Of a stretch of DNA of 64,000 bases, positions 17,028-25,473 are shown in pieces (the stretch's first letter is position 1; the number at the start of each line of letters is the position of its first letter). Source of the stretch: Streptomyces sp. FIT100 (GTDB lineage Bacteria > Actinomycetota > Actinomycetes > Streptomycetales > Streptomycetaceae); contig NZ_CP075715.1 of NCBI RefSeq assembly GCF_024584805.1, positions 1,414,001-1,478,000 on the forward strand, given 5' to 3'. The notes beneath the pieces are model-generated. The model worked only from the letters and a program-made list of their open reading frames with translations. It had not been told where the DNA came from and searched no databases. The translations under genes were made by a program, and so were the position numbers.

Positions 17028-17960
17028 ATGACCGGGGTATCCGGACATCTGCAAAGCATGGTCTTCCGAAACGCTGATCTGCCGGTTCTCTTTCACCGCA
17101 CGGACGAGACAGCCATCACGCGGCAGCGGGAGGCGGTCAACGGCGTCCGGCTGCAACTGCTCCTGCTCGTGCTGGGCGCCGCACTGGCCGCGCTGCCGTG
17201 GCGGGGCTCGATCGGCGACTCCTTCCAACTCATGGGCGCGCTCAGCGCGTTGGCGTACGCCGGCGTTCTCGTCGTCGGCTTCCGCGGCTCCCGCCATCGA
17301 GCAAAGTCGCATTGGCAACTCAACCGCTCCGCAGCGGAGTTCATCCGTTCCATGTGCTGGCGGTACGCGGTCCACGGAGCCCCCTTCGAATCGAACACCC
17401 CCGACCCGGACCGGCTGTTCACCTCCCGGCTGGAGGAGGGGCTCCAGGAGCTGCGGAAGGTCGGCTGGGTGGACCCGCGGGCCAGCGGGGAGTCCGCCGC
17501 CGGTGCCGAGCTCATCACCACGCCGATGCGGCTGCTGCGGGAGAAGGCGTTCAGCGTACGCAAGGAGACGTACGTACGGGACCGCCTGATCGAGCAGCGC
17601 AACTGGTACCACCGGCGCATGGAGGTGTCCCGGCGCGCGACCGTGCTGTGGCAGCTCACGATCGCGCTGCTCACCCTGCTGGCGCTGTTCTTCGGGACGC
17701 TGCGCACCTTCTCGGTGACGGAGTCGGCCGAGCCGCTCGGGGTGCTGTCGGCGGCCGCCGCGGCGTGCCTCGCCTGGAGCGGGATCCGGCGGCACCAGCC
17801 GCTGATCGCCGCGCACTCGCTCGTGGAGGAGGACCTGGCGGCGATCCATATCGCCATGGAGACGTCGGTCACCGAGGAGCAGTGGCCGTCGGCGGTGTAC
17901 GAGACGGAGCGGATCGTGTCGCCGCAGCACACCGACTGGCTGGTGCAGCACCGCAGTTGA
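17028..17960 (+). CDS. SLATT-type (DUF4231-like) membrane protein
   Basis: 310 residues, divergent from fxsA. Start chosen at ATG 17028, eight bases after GAGGG; GTG at 16998 is in frame. A short N-terminal stretch is followed by two close hydrophobic segments (VNGVRLQLLLLVLGAALAALP; LMGALSALAYAGVLVVGF). A charged helical cytoplasmic middle then leads to a second pair (VLWQLTIALLTLLALFFGTL; LGVLSAAAAACLAWSGI) and a soluble tail. This layout (paired helices, RxxWYxxR-rich middle) fits DUF4231/SLATT proteins, proposed as pore-forming effectors gated by nucleotide signals. A SLOG-domain gene next door supports this. Family assignment rests on layout and context. Confidence 0.7.
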   Translation: MTGVSGHLQSMVFRNADLPVLFHRTDETAITRQREAVNGVRLQLLLLVLGAALAALPWRGSIGDSFQLMGALSALAYAGVLVVGFRGSRHRAKSHWQLNRSAAEFIRSMCWRYAVHGAPFESNTPDPDRLFTSRLEEGLQELRKVGWVDPRASGESAAGAELITTPMRLLREKAFSVRKETYVRDRLIEQRNWYHRRMEVSRRATVLWQLTIALLTLLALFFGTLRTFSVTESAEPLGVLSAAAAACLAWSGIRRHQPLIAAHSLVEEDLAAIHIAMETSVTEEQWPSAVYETERIVSPQHTDWLVQHRS

Positions 17961-17977
17961 TGTGATCCGGGGACGGC

Positions 17978-18053
17978 GTCAGGCGCCCTCGACGCAGTCA
18001 GGCGCGCTCAACGCCGTCAGGCGCCCTCGACGGCGTCAGACGCGCTCGACGCC
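17978..18053. repeat. 19-bp tandem repeat between SLATT and SLOG genes
   Basis: GTCAGGCGC-like units recur with an exact 19-bp period at 17978, 17997, 18016 and 18035. The last copy contains the stop codon and last codons of the SLOG gene (stop at 18036-18038). The array fills the gap between the two converging genes. Confidence 0.85.
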
Positions 18054-18515
18054 GTCCCGCCAGATCACCGTGACGGGCTTGCCCCGCTCCCGGGCGTACC
18101 GGACGATGTCGCCGGTGCCTCCGAACCCGCGGGCGGGGAGCCCGTCCCAGACCGCGAGCAGCCGGTCGCAGTTGTCGGCGATGTAGACGCCCGCCGCGTA
18201 GTAGGCCTCGTCGGTGGAGTGCGGGAACGCCATGCGGATCTCCTGGCTGGCGCGGTCCCTGAGGCGCAGATAGCCGGCGAGTGCCTCAGGGTCCTCGAAG
18301 CCGTCCTCGTAGTCCCCGCTGGGGATCACCACGGTCAGCTCGGCCCCGCAGTCCAGGGCGATGTCGGCGAAGAGCTGGTCGGCGCCCTCGGCGAGGCTGG
18401 AGAGGGCCTCCATGGTCTCCTCGTGGCCGCAGAGCAGCGCTTTCATGGCCGCCAGGACATGGGGCAGGGCGGCGGGCGGGATGCTTCTGTGGCCGGTTAC
18501 TCCGATGCGCTTCAT
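18036..18515 (-). CDS. SLOG-family Rossmann-like nucleotide/ligand-binding protein
   Basis: 159 residues, starting KRIGVTGHRSIPP with ATG at 18515 after GGGGGCGG. The N-terminal G-V-T-G-H-R, the central SSLAEGADQLFADIALDCGAELTVVIP and the C-terminal CDRLLAVWDGLPARGFGGTGDIVRYAR match the SLOG superfamily (TRPM/LOG/DprA-like folds that bind nucleotide-derived ligands). It converges on the SLATT gene, separated only by the 19-bp repeat. SLOG-SLATT pairs are predicted nucleotide-signalling modules in which SLOG senses or makes the signal. The ligand here is unknown. Confidence 0.75.
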   Translation of the reverse strand: MKRIGVTGHRSIPPAALPHVLAAMKALLCGHEETMEALSSLAEGADQLFADIALDCGAELTVVIPSGDYEDGFEDPEALAGYLRLRDRASQEIRMAFPHSTDEAYYAAGVYIADNCDRLLAVWDGLPARGFGGTGDIVRYARERGKPVTVIWRDGVERV

Positions 18516-18577
18516 CCGCCCCCCGTTCCGTCCGCGGCCGACCGCTCCGCCGCCCTCTCGAAAGTGTGCAATACGTC

Positions 18578-18608
18578 GAGCCCCCGCCCAAAGACCGGGC
18601 GGGGGCTC
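18578..18608. terminator. GC-rich hairpin after the streptogrisin B gene
   Basis: An inverted repeat with arms GAGCCCCCGCCC and GGGCGGGGGCTC around a 7-base loop. It lies 40 bp past the protease stop on the minus strand and upstream of the SLOG start region, and probably ends the protease transcript. Confidence 0.75.
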
Positions 18609-18648
18609 CCTGGTGCACCACGGAGGGTCCGGAGGAGCGCCGGTGATG

Positions 18649-19548
18649 TCAGTAGACGCTCACGCCGTACGCGCTGAGTGCCTCGGTGACCGGCTGGAAG
18701 AAGGTCGTCCCGCCGGAGGAGCAGTTGCCGCTGCCGCCGGAGGTGAGACCGAGCGCCACGCTGCCGGCGTACAGCGGGCCACCGGAGTCGCCCGGCTCGG
18801 CGCAGATGTTGGTGCGGATCATGCCGTAGACGATGTCGCCGCCGCCGTAGTTCACGGTGGCGTTGAGACCGGTGACGGAGCCGCAGTGGGTGCCGGTGGT
18901 GGAGCCCCGGCGGCAGGCCGCCTGGCCGACGGACGGGTTCGCGGCCGAGGCGATGTCCTGGCTGCCGACGTTGCCGGGCCTGCTGACCGACGTGGTGTAG
19001 CGGACGATGCCGTAGTCGTTCGTCGGGAAGCTGGAGCCGGCGGTGGTGCCGAGGACGGTCGTGCGGCCGGAGTTGGACCACCAGGTGCCCGCGCCGTCGG
19101 TGCAGTGGCCGGCGGTCAGGAAGTAGTCGGTGCTGCCGCTGCGGACGTTGAAGCCGAGGGAACAGCGCCAGCTGCTGGCGTAGATGGCGTCGCCGCCGGA
19201 GATCAGCTTGGAGAACGTGCCCGGCGTACGCTCGATGCGCAGGGCGGCGGCGTTGGCGCCCGCCTCCTGCTTGATGGCGGCTATCTCCGCCTTGGAGACG
19301 GTGGAGTCGGCCGTGACGACCAGGGTGTTGGTCGCTTTGTCGACGTGCCAGGCGGTACCGGCCACATCGGCGTCGAGCACGGCCTCGCTCGCGGCGGAGA
19401 GCTGGGTCGCGCTGAAGCTGCGGGGGGCCTCGTCGGCGCTGGCGGTGGGGACGGCCAGAGCCGCGGCCGCGATGAGGCCGGTGGTGACGGCGAGGAGACG
19501 GGTGCGTCTCGCGACGCCGCTACGGGGGGTGGTGCGCTTGATCCTCAC
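18649..19548 (-). CDS. Streptogrisin B-like secreted serine protease
   Basis: A 299-residue preproenzyme. GTG at 19548 ([10 protein letters not shown]) follows GGGAGGAACGAGAA. A typical signal peptide ([21 protein letters not shown]) and prodomain precede a mature form starting [20 protein letters not shown]. The triad residues are [13 protein letters not shown] and [10 protein letters not shown]. The C-terminus ending [12 protein letters not shown] is, from memory, the same as S. griseus protease B. Cys pairs typical of SGPB are present. It is an extracellular chymotrypsin-like enzyme, usually controlled by growth phase. The upstream frame back to 19800 is open but does not look coding. Confidence 0.95.
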   Translation of the reverse strand: MRIKRTTPRSGVARRTRLLAVTTGLIAAAALAVPTASADEAPRSFSATQLSAASEAVLDADVAGTAWHVDKATNTLVVTADSTVSKAEIAAIKQEAGANAAALRIERTPGTFSKLISGGDAIYASSWRCSLGFNVRSGSTDYFLTAGHCTDGAGTWWSNSGRTTVLGTTAGSSFPTNDYGIVRYTTSVSRPGNVGSQDIASAANPSVGQAACRRGSTTGTHCGSVTGLNATVNYGGGDIVYGMIRTNICAEPGDSGGPLYAGSVALGLTSGGSGNCSSGGTTFFQPVTEALSAYGVSVY

Positions 19549-19741
19549 TTCTCGTTCCTCCCGAGGGGAATCGGGGGCCCGCTGTGGGGTGACGGGCCCG
19601 TGAGGCGCAGTCAGCCGATACGGGCGGCGTCCGGGTTCCGGACATCCGCCGTGCCCCTGACAAGCGCTTGTCGGGAGTATTCGGGGCGTCAACAAGCCGC
19701 GCAAGGGCGCCTTTCGGCCGCCTGCGCAGCGGCATGGCGGA

Positions 19742-19774
19742 GCGCCCCGGCCGGTGGTGTCCCGGCCGGGGCGC
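19742..19774. terminator. Perfect hairpin terminator downstream of the DUF1684 relic
   Basis: Arms GCGCCCCGGCCGG (19742-19754) and CCGGCCGGGGCGC (19762-19774) with a 7-base loop. It lies about 40 bp beyond the end of the minus-strand monooxygenase/DUF1684 operon and before the protease start region. Confidence 0.75.
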
Positions 19775-19810
19775 GTGAGCCCGGCGGCGGTCTCCGCCAT
19801 GTGGGACGCC

Positions 19811-20580
19811 TCAGCGGGCGATCAGGTTCCGTTCACCGCGCCGCGAACTCCACGGGAGCGCCTTGCCGGGGGCGGGAAGGGACGGACGAAGTGATCGGCG
19901 AAGGCGCGGGGCGGCAGCGGCGAACGGTCGAAGTCGACGGTGACCGGGCCGTCTTCGGCGGCGCTGCGGGGCGCGGGAAGCGGAAGCGCTGGCTGCTGTT
20001 CCCGCTGGTGGCGTCGGCGAGGATCGCCCGGGGCGGACCGTCGGACTCGACGGTGGCGCGCAGGCCGCGCCGGGCGCCGTGGGGCTCGATGACGAGCTCT
20101 CCGGACAGGCCCGGACCGCGCTCGCGCCCAGCGCCGTTCCCGACCCGCACGGTGCGCTGCTCGTCGTACGCACGGAAGGTGCCCAGGATCCTCCGGCGCG
20201 GTTCGTACGGCGTGGCCTCGACCCCCGCGAACGCCTGGCGGGCCTGCGGTTCGAGGCCGAAGTCCCGTACCACGAGCAGCCCTTCGCGGCGCGCCACGGC
20301 GAGCCGCCGTCCGACGTGCGCGACGCGGGAGTCCCGCACCGGCATACGGCCGACGCCGGGCCGGATCGCGCCGGTCAGCGCCCGTCCAGGGCCCGTCCGT
20401 CGACCGGGAGCCCGTCCTCGGGCGCGGCGGTGAGCACCACCTCGTCACCGTCCGCGCGCCAGAACCCCGGCACGGCCGGAATTCGACCTTCCGGGCAGTG
20501 CGCCGGCGTGCGGGGGGGTGGGGGGAGGAAGCGTGCCACTGCTTCCCGTCGTACCGCGGGCCGGTGGCCCTGGCGGTCAC
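19811..20580 (-). pseudogene. Broken DUF1684 family gene
   Basis: DUF1684 similarity is split over three frames. GTG at 20580 overlaps the stop of the upstream monooxygenase (GTGA), and an N-terminal DGKQWHA piece follows, with part of the usual N-terminal region missing. EGRIPAVPGFWRADGDEVVLTAAPEDG then ends at a stop at 20375. The frame shifts to VAHVGRRLAVARREGLLVVRDF and ILGTFRAYDEQRTVRVGNGAGRERG through ATSGNSSQRFRF. It shifts again to VTVDFDRSPLPPRAFADHFVRPFPPP and ends RGERNLIAR at 19811 in a third frame. At least three lesions are needed, so it is read as a pseudogene. Assembly errors in GC-rich sequence are an alternative. Confidence 0.75.
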
Positions 20581-21890
20581 CCCTCCCACACCGGTTCGGC
20601 GAGCCCCAGGTGGGACCGCAGGGTCGTCCCGGCGTAGCTCGTACGGAAGGCGCCGCGCTCCTGGAGGAGCGGCACGACCCGGTCGACGAAGTCGTCGAGG
20701 CCGCCCGGGGTGAGGTGCGGGACGAGGACGAAGCCGTCGGCCGCCTCGGTCCGTACGTACGTGTCGAGCGCGGCGGCGACACCGGCCGGGGTGCCGATGA
20801 AGGACTGGCGGCCGGAGGTCTCGACGACCGTCTGGCGGATCGACAGCCCCTTGGCCTCCGACAACGCCCGCCACTCGGCCGCCACGGCCAGCGGGTCCGC
20901 GACCCGGACGCGGCCCCGGACGGGCCCGGAGTCCGGGTCCGGGCAGGGGGCCGGATCGACCGCGGGCAGCGGTCCGTCGGGATCGTAGGAGGAGAGGTCG
21001 CGGCCCCAGACCAGCTCCAGGGCGAGGATCGCGTTCTGCGGGGAGACCTGCTGGAGGCGGATCTCGGCCGCCTTCTCCTGGGCCTCGGCGTCGGTGTCGC
21101 CGATGACGACGGAGGCACCCGGCATGATCCTGAGCTCGTCGCGGGCGCGGCCGTGGCGGGCGAGGCGCGCCTTGACGTCGGCGTAGAAGGCCCGGGCCGC
21201 CTCCGGAGCGGTGTGTCTGCTGAAGACCACATCGGCGGTGGACGCGGCGAACTCCCGGCCCTCGTCGGAGTCGCCGGCCTGGATGACGACGGGGTGGCCC
21301 TGCGGGGAGCGGGGCACGGTGAACTCGCCCTCGACGGTGAAGTGCCGCCCGTGCCGGGCGAAGCGGCGCGGTGTGCCGTCCGGGGGCCAGGAGTCCCACA
21401 GTCCGCGGGCGGTCCGTACGAACTCGGCGGCCCGGGTGTAGCGGTCGGCGCGGTCGAGATGGCCGCCGCGCCGGAAGTTCTCGCCGGTGAAGGCGTCGGA
21501 CGAGGTGACGACGTTCCACGCCGCACGACCGCCGCTGAGGTGGTCCAGGGAGGCGAGGCGGCGGGCGAGTTCGTACGGCTCGTTGAAGGTGGTGTTGACC
21601 GTGGCAGCGAGCCCGAGGCGGTCGGTGACGGCGGCGAGGGCGTTCAGCACGGTGATCGACTCGGGGCGGCCGACGACGTCGAGATCGTGGATCAGGCCCC
21701 GGTGTTCGCGCAGCCGCAGTCCCTCGGCGAGGAAGAAGAAGTCGAAGAGGCCGCGCTCGGCGGTGCGGGCGAGGTGCTCGAAGGAGGAGAAGTCGATCTG
21801 GCTGCGGGAGCGGGGGTCGGCCCAGACGGTGGTGCTGTTGACGCCGGGGAAGTGGGCGGCGAGGTGCAGCTGCCTGCGGGCGGCGGTCAT
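20577..21890 (-). CDS. LLM-class flavin-dependent monooxygenase (NtaA/SnaA/DszA type)
   Basis: 437 residues. The N-terminus LHLAAHFPGVNSTTVWADPRSRSQIDFSSFEHLARTAERGLFDFFFLAEGL is typical of the NtaA/SnaA/SoxA branch of bacterial luciferase-like monooxygenases. GRAAWNVVTSSDAFTGENFRRGGHLDRADRY and PVVIQAGDSDEGREFAA are family signatures. These FMNH2-dependent enzymes oxidise sulfur, nitrogen or carbon compounds and need a flavin reductase partner. ATG at 21890 overlaps the stop of the upstream LLM gene (ATGA), and its own stop overlaps the DUF1684 relic. It is part of a coupled catabolic operon; the substrate is unknown. Confidence 0.88.
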   Translation of the reverse strand: MTAARRQLHLAAHFPGVNSTTVWADPRSRSQIDFSSFEHLARTAERGLFDFFFLAEGLRLREHRGLIHDLDVVGRPESITVLNALAAVTDRLGLAATVNTTFNEPYELARRLASLDHLSGGRAAWNVVTSSDAFTGENFRRGGHLDRADRYTRAAEFVRTARGLWDSWPPDGTPRRFARHGRHFTVEGEFTVPRSPQGHPVVIQAGDSDEGREFAASTADVVFSRHTAPEAARAFYADVKARLARHGRARDELRIMPGASVVIGDTDAEAQEKAAEIRLQQVSPQNAILALELVWGRDLSSYDPDGPLPAVDPAPCPDPDSGPVRGRVRVADPLAVAAEWRALSEAKGLSIRQTVVETSGRQSFIGTPAGVAAALDTYVRTEAADGFVLVPHLTPGGLDDFVDRVVPLLQERGAFRTSYAGTTLRSHLGLAEPVWEG

Positions 21891-22981
21891 ACGGCGCCCC
21901 CGGCCTGGGTGGATGCGGGTGTCCGGGTGGTGGGTGCGTAGCGGCTCGCCGGGCGGGCGAGGCCGAGGTGCTCGCGGAGCGTGCCGCCCGGGTGGAAGGT
22001 GCGGAAGAGGCTGCGGTGCTGGAGCAGGGCGACCGTGCCGTTGACGATCCGCTCCAGGTCCCGGTGGGGGGCGATCGGGGCGAGCCGGAAGCCGTCCACG
22101 GCACCGCACGAGTGCCACTCGGCGATCAGCTGGGCGAGCTCCACCGGGCCGCCGCTGAAGTGGGGGCCGCCACCCGCCAGGGGCGGTCCGGCGGCCAGTC
22201 CGGGTTCCGGCGCCGCCTCGCCCACGCCGAGGTCGACGGCGAGGGCGACGAGGACCCGTAGCGTGTCGGGGTCCCGGCCGTGCGCCGCGGCCCTGCGGCG
22301 TATGTCCTCGCGCAGGGCCGCGGCCTGCTCCGGCGCCCCTGCCCGCACGAGGACGACGTCGGCGTACCGGGCGGCGGGCTCGCGGCAGACCCCGGCCGTG
22401 CCGTCGACCACGACGACGGGCCTGCCCTGCGGCGGCCTCGGGACGGTCGACGGCCCGCGCACGCTGAACGTGCCGCCCCGGAAGTCGACATGGTGCAGCT
22501 TGCCGCGGTCGATGAAGCGCCCTGTCGATGTGTCGCGGATCTCGGCGTCGTCCTCCCAGCTGTCCCACAGCCGGGCGACGACATCGGCGACTTCGCCCGC
22601 CTCCCGCCACAGCGCGTCCGCGGGCGCGGCCGGCCGCCGCCCGAAGAGCGATGCCTCGGCCTCGGTGGTGGAGATCCCGATCGCCCAGCCGGCCCGGCCG
22701 CGGCTCACCCAGTCGAGCGTGGCCACGGCGGTGGACACATGGAACGGCTCGGTGTGGGTGGTGGTGACGGTCGGCACGAGGCCGATCCGCTCGGTGGCCG
22801 GCGCGACCCTCGCCAGCACGGCGAGGGCGTCGAGCCCGGGCCGGGCGAAGCAGTCGCCGAGGGTGACGAAATCGAGGGCGCCCCGTTCGGCGAGGCGGGC
22901 GAGTGCGACGTAGTACGCCGGGTCGTACTGCGCCGGGCCGTCGAGGGCGACGGCCAGGTGCAGCGGACGGGTGGCAGGCAT
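21887..22981 (-). CDS. LLM-class flavin-dependent oxidoreductase
   Basis: 364 residues, a shorter luciferase-like family member: LHLAVALDGPAQYDPAYYVALARLAERGALDFVTLGD, then GLVPTVTTTHTEPFHVSTAVATLDWVSRGRAGWAIGIS. The central insertion and the RPVVVVDGTAG segment follow the same plan as the downstream enzyme. Start at ATG 22981 after GGAGAGG. It is coupled by a 4-base overlap to the next LLM gene. The pair probably handles related substrates or successive steps. The gap to the upstream FAD/NAD(P)-binding gene is 270 bp and filled with repeats, so its place in that operon is uncertain. Confidence 0.85.
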   Translation of the reverse strand: MPATRPLHLAVALDGPAQYDPAYYVALARLAERGALDFVTLGDCFARPGLDALAVLARVAPATERIGLVPTVTTTHTEPFHVSTAVATLDWVSRGRAGWAIGISTTEAEASLFGRRPAAPADALWREAGEVADVVARLWDSWEDDAEIRDTSTGRFIDRGKLHHVDFRGGTFSVRGPSTVPRPPQGRPVVVVDGTAGVCREPAARYADVVLVRAGAPEQAAALREDIRRRAAAHGRDPDTLRVLVALAVDLGVGEAAPEPGLAAGPPLAGGGPHFSGGPVELAQLIAEWHSCGAVDGFRLAPIAPHRDLERIVNGTVALLQHRSLFRTFHPGGTLREHLGLARPASRYAPTTRTPASTQAGGAV

Positions 22982-23040
22982 GGAACCTCTCCGAGGTGGT
23001 CAGGGTCGGGCGGGCCCTTACGGAACGGGTGGACGGGTGG

Positions 23041-23200
23041 ACGGTCGGGGTCGGGCGCCGAAGCCGGTCGGTCGGGCGGGCGGTCGGTCGGTCGGTCGAG
23101 GTCGGGATCGGGCGCCGAAGCCGGTCGGTCGGTCGGGCGGGCGGTCGGTCGGTCGGTCGGTCGGTCGAGGTCGGGATCGGGCGCCGAAGCCGGTCGGTCG
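23041..23200. repeat. CGGT microsatellite array with interspersed repeats
   Basis: Three copies of a block containing GCGCCGAAGCCGGTCGGTC begin at 23055, 23112 and 23181 and are joined by CGGT tetranucleotide runs of different length. Block spacings of 57 and 69 bp differ by three tetramers. The array lies in the 270-bp gap between the FAD/NAD(P)-binding gene and the LLM pair. No gene or CRISPR architecture is seen. Confidence 0.85.
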
Positions 23201-23251
23201 GGGTCAAGCCCCGAAGCGGTCAGGCACTGGGGCGGTCAGGCTCCGAGGCAG

Positions 23252-25042
23252 TCAGGCACTGAGGCGGTCCCGGCAGGAGGGCTCGCGGAGGAAACCGAGT
23301 ACGGCACGTGCGACGGCGTCGTTCTGCGCGAAGGCGGGCCCGCCCGTGCCCGGGCGGGTGAAGGCGCCACCGGCCCGTGCCGTCGTGTGCGGGCCGAGCG
23401 CGAAGCGCCGTGGATGTGGCCGCCCGTCGCGCTCCAGGACCCGGCCGTCCGCCGGGTCGACGCGGAGCAGGCCGCCCGGGGTGGCGCCGGCACCGTCCGC
23501 GTGCAGCGCCCTCAGCAGCGGGCTGCGGGTGCGGACCAGCGTCGGATCGGGCAGCCGCGCCTCGACGAGGGCGCGGGCCTCGGTCCACTCCCCCGGTACG
23601 GCGGCGCCGGCGGCCCGGAAGAGCCCGCGCCGCTCGTCGGCCTCGACGGTGATGCCCGGGCCGAGGAAGCGCACGACGCCCGCGCGGGAGAGCGCGAGCA
23701 GTTGGCGCAGCCGCGGCCCCGGCGGGCCGGAGGCCAGATAGGAGAAGAAGCCGTGCCAGCGACCGCCGTCGCCGAGGTCTCCGAGCCGGACGAGCTGCCC
23801 GTAGACGGAGAGGAGCGCGAGGAAGACCGCGAGGTCCTGGCTCCGTGCCGGGTCGTGGCGGCGGGTGAGATCGGCGGTGATGTAGCCGCGCAGGCCGTCC
23901 TGGAGGGCGTCGGCCGTCGGATGGCGCACCCCGGCGAGGGGGCGGTCGAGCGCGTGGAGGTCGAGCCGGTCGGCGGGGTCGGGCACGGCCGCGGCCACGA
24001 GCGCGGCGAGTTCGGCGCTGCCGGGTGCGGCGGCGGCGTACGCCTTCTCGAAGGCGGGCCATGCGGCGGCCGTCCGCTCGCGGTGGGCGGTGAAGAGGCG
24101 GTGGTAGTGGGCGTGGCCGAGTTCTTTGTCGATGAGTGGCCAAATGTCCTGCCGGAAGTCGAGCGGTCCCGGCCGGACCAGCAGTTCGTCGGTCTGCGCG
24201 GGCCTGAAGAAGCGGGGCAGCGGGGGCCGTTCGCCCTGCCAGACGTAACCGATCTTGGAGTGGTACGGGACTCCCCGCCGCGAGCCGACGTACAGGACGG
24301 GCTCCCTGCCGGACGGACGATAGGTGTCGCCGTCGTACCGCCCGCCGCGGCCCTCGGTCAGCAGCACCATCAGGTCGATGAAGGCGAGCCCGAAGCCGCG
24401 GACGATGACGGGCTCCCCGGCGGGGAGCGCGGACAGATCGCTGTCGGCCGTGAAGTCGGGCGGCAGGTGGACGAGTCCGTGACGCGCCGCGGATCGGCTC
24501 AACCCACGCTGCTCGGCGTCCGGTTCGGCATCGAGGTGGCCGAGGGTGAGGACGACGAGATCGGCGAGGAGGGGCTGTTCCCGTCCTTCGAGCCGGACGC
24601 GCTGGCGGCCTTCGCGCGGGCCGCTGATCCGCAGGGCCCGCGTCCGGTGCTCATGGACCCTGACCCCCAGCGGCAGGGCCGCCACGGCCTGTTCGTACAC
24701 CCAGCGCAGATAGGTGCCCTGTTGGCGGCGGCTGGGGAAGTTCCGGCCGTCGATGCCTGCCCATTCGGCCAGGGTCGGCCCTGCGCGCACGGGACCCGCC
24801 AGCCGCACCGAGTCGTCGGTGAACATGGTGACGTCCTCGGCCGTGGAGTTCATCCAGAGCAGCGGCGACTGCTCCTGCCGCCAGATCCGCCCGCCGCCCG
24901 CCGGGAACGGGTCCACGAGATGGACGTCGATTTCCGGATCCTGGTACAGGGCGGGGATGTTGGCGGCCAGCCGCTCCAGAAAGCCGGTGCCGCGGGGGCC
25001 TGCGCCGACGATGACGACGGACGGTCTCGGGGTGCGGGACAT
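23252..25042 (-). CDS. FAD/NAD(P)-binding oxidoreductase
   Basis: 596 residues. The N-terminal dinucleotide-binding motif VVIVGAGPRGTGFLERLAAN is followed by VDPFPAGGGRIWRQEQSPLLWMNS, DLVVLTLGHLDAEPD and PVIVRGFGLAFIDLMVLLTEGRGGRYD, typical of the long NAD_binding_9-type FAD/NAD(P) proteins. The C-terminus FTRPGTGGPAFAQNDAVARAVLGFL resembles their substrate-side domain. Next to LLM monooxygenases it could supply reduced flavin or act on the same compounds; this is inference. The start is ATG at 25042, nine bases after GGAG. A sigma70-like promoter lies about 95 bp upstream. Confidence 0.8.
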   Translation of the reverse strand: MSRTPRPSVVIVGAGPRGTGFLERLAANIPALYQDPEIDVHLVDPFPAGGGRIWRQEQSPLLWMNSTAEDVTMFTDDSVRLAGPVRAGPTLAEWAGIDGRNFPSRRQQGTYLRWVYEQAVAALPLGVRVHEHRTRALRISGPREGRQRVRLEGREQPLLADLVVLTLGHLDAEPDAEQRGLSRSAARHGLVHLPPDFTADSDLSALPAGEPVIVRGFGLAFIDLMVLLTEGRGGRYDGDTYRPSGREPVLYVGSRRGVPYHSKIGYVWQGERPPLPRFFRPAQTDELLVRPGPLDFRQDIWPLIDKELGHAHYHRLFTAHRERTAAAWPAFEKAYAAAAPGSAELAALVAAAVPDPADRLDLHALDRPLAGVRHPTADALQDGLRGYITADLTRRHDPARSQDLAVFLALLSVYGQLVRLGDLGDGGRWHGFFSYLASGPPGPRLRQLLALSRAGVVRFLGPGITVEADERRGLFRAAGAAVPGEWTEARALVEARLPDPTLVRTRSPLLRALHADGAGATPGGLLRVDPADGRVLERDGRPHPRRFALGPHTTARAGGAFTRPGTGGPAFAQNDAVARAVLGFLREPSCRDRLSA

Positions 25043-25134
25043 ACGAAGGCGCTCCGTGGATACAGGGATCGAACACGGGAAACGCCTTCACACGAACGGG
25101 CCGGTCCGAGCCCCTCAGCACGGGCGGCCCTTTG

Positions 25135-25165
25135 AGGCTAGGGGTTCCTGACGGGCCGTTGTCAA
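25135..25165 (-). promoter_or_regulatory. Candidate promoter for the FAD/NAD(P)-binding gene
   Basis: On the minus strand, TTGACA (25165-25160) and TAGCCT (25140-25135) are separated by 19 bp, slightly longer than ideal. The -35 box sits in an inverted repeat (GGACAAGCTTGACA). It is correctly placed about 95 bp upstream of the ATG at 25042. Confidence 0.45.
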
Positions 25166-25473
25166 GCTTGTCCGAACTGTGAGCCGTGCGTCTCACGCCA
25201 GTTGACGCGGAACCGGATGCCTGTTCCACTTGGCCGATGCATTCGCAGCAGTGGCTGGTCAAGCGCTCCCACATCGACTTCGGTCGTGTGTGGTCGTCGT
25301 CCTGTTGAGCCGACCTCCTGCCCCCTGCTTCCGCCTTCCCCCTGCGCGCGGTCAGCCCTGTTCCGCACCGTGCGCGCCGCCTTCACACACACGGTCGAAG
25401 CCCCTCTCCCCTCCCCTAGCCCCTCAGACCGCTCCCCCGGCCCGGGGGCCCGGGCGGCGAGCCCTTCAGCTGG
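25166..25473. other. Intergenic region, no gene recognised
   Basis: About 308 bp between the promoter region above and the end of the DUF5685 gene. Open frames exist on both strands but show no family similarity and biased composition. No RNA gene was recognised. Confidence 0.5.

Noticed and set aside
23041..23200. Possible CRISPR array
   Set aside because: Units are low-complexity CGGT runs with no regular unique spacers and no cas genes nearby.
25043..25134. SAM or other riboswitch upstream of the FAD/NAD(P)-binding gene
   Set aside because: The leader is short and no conserved aptamer core could be recognised.
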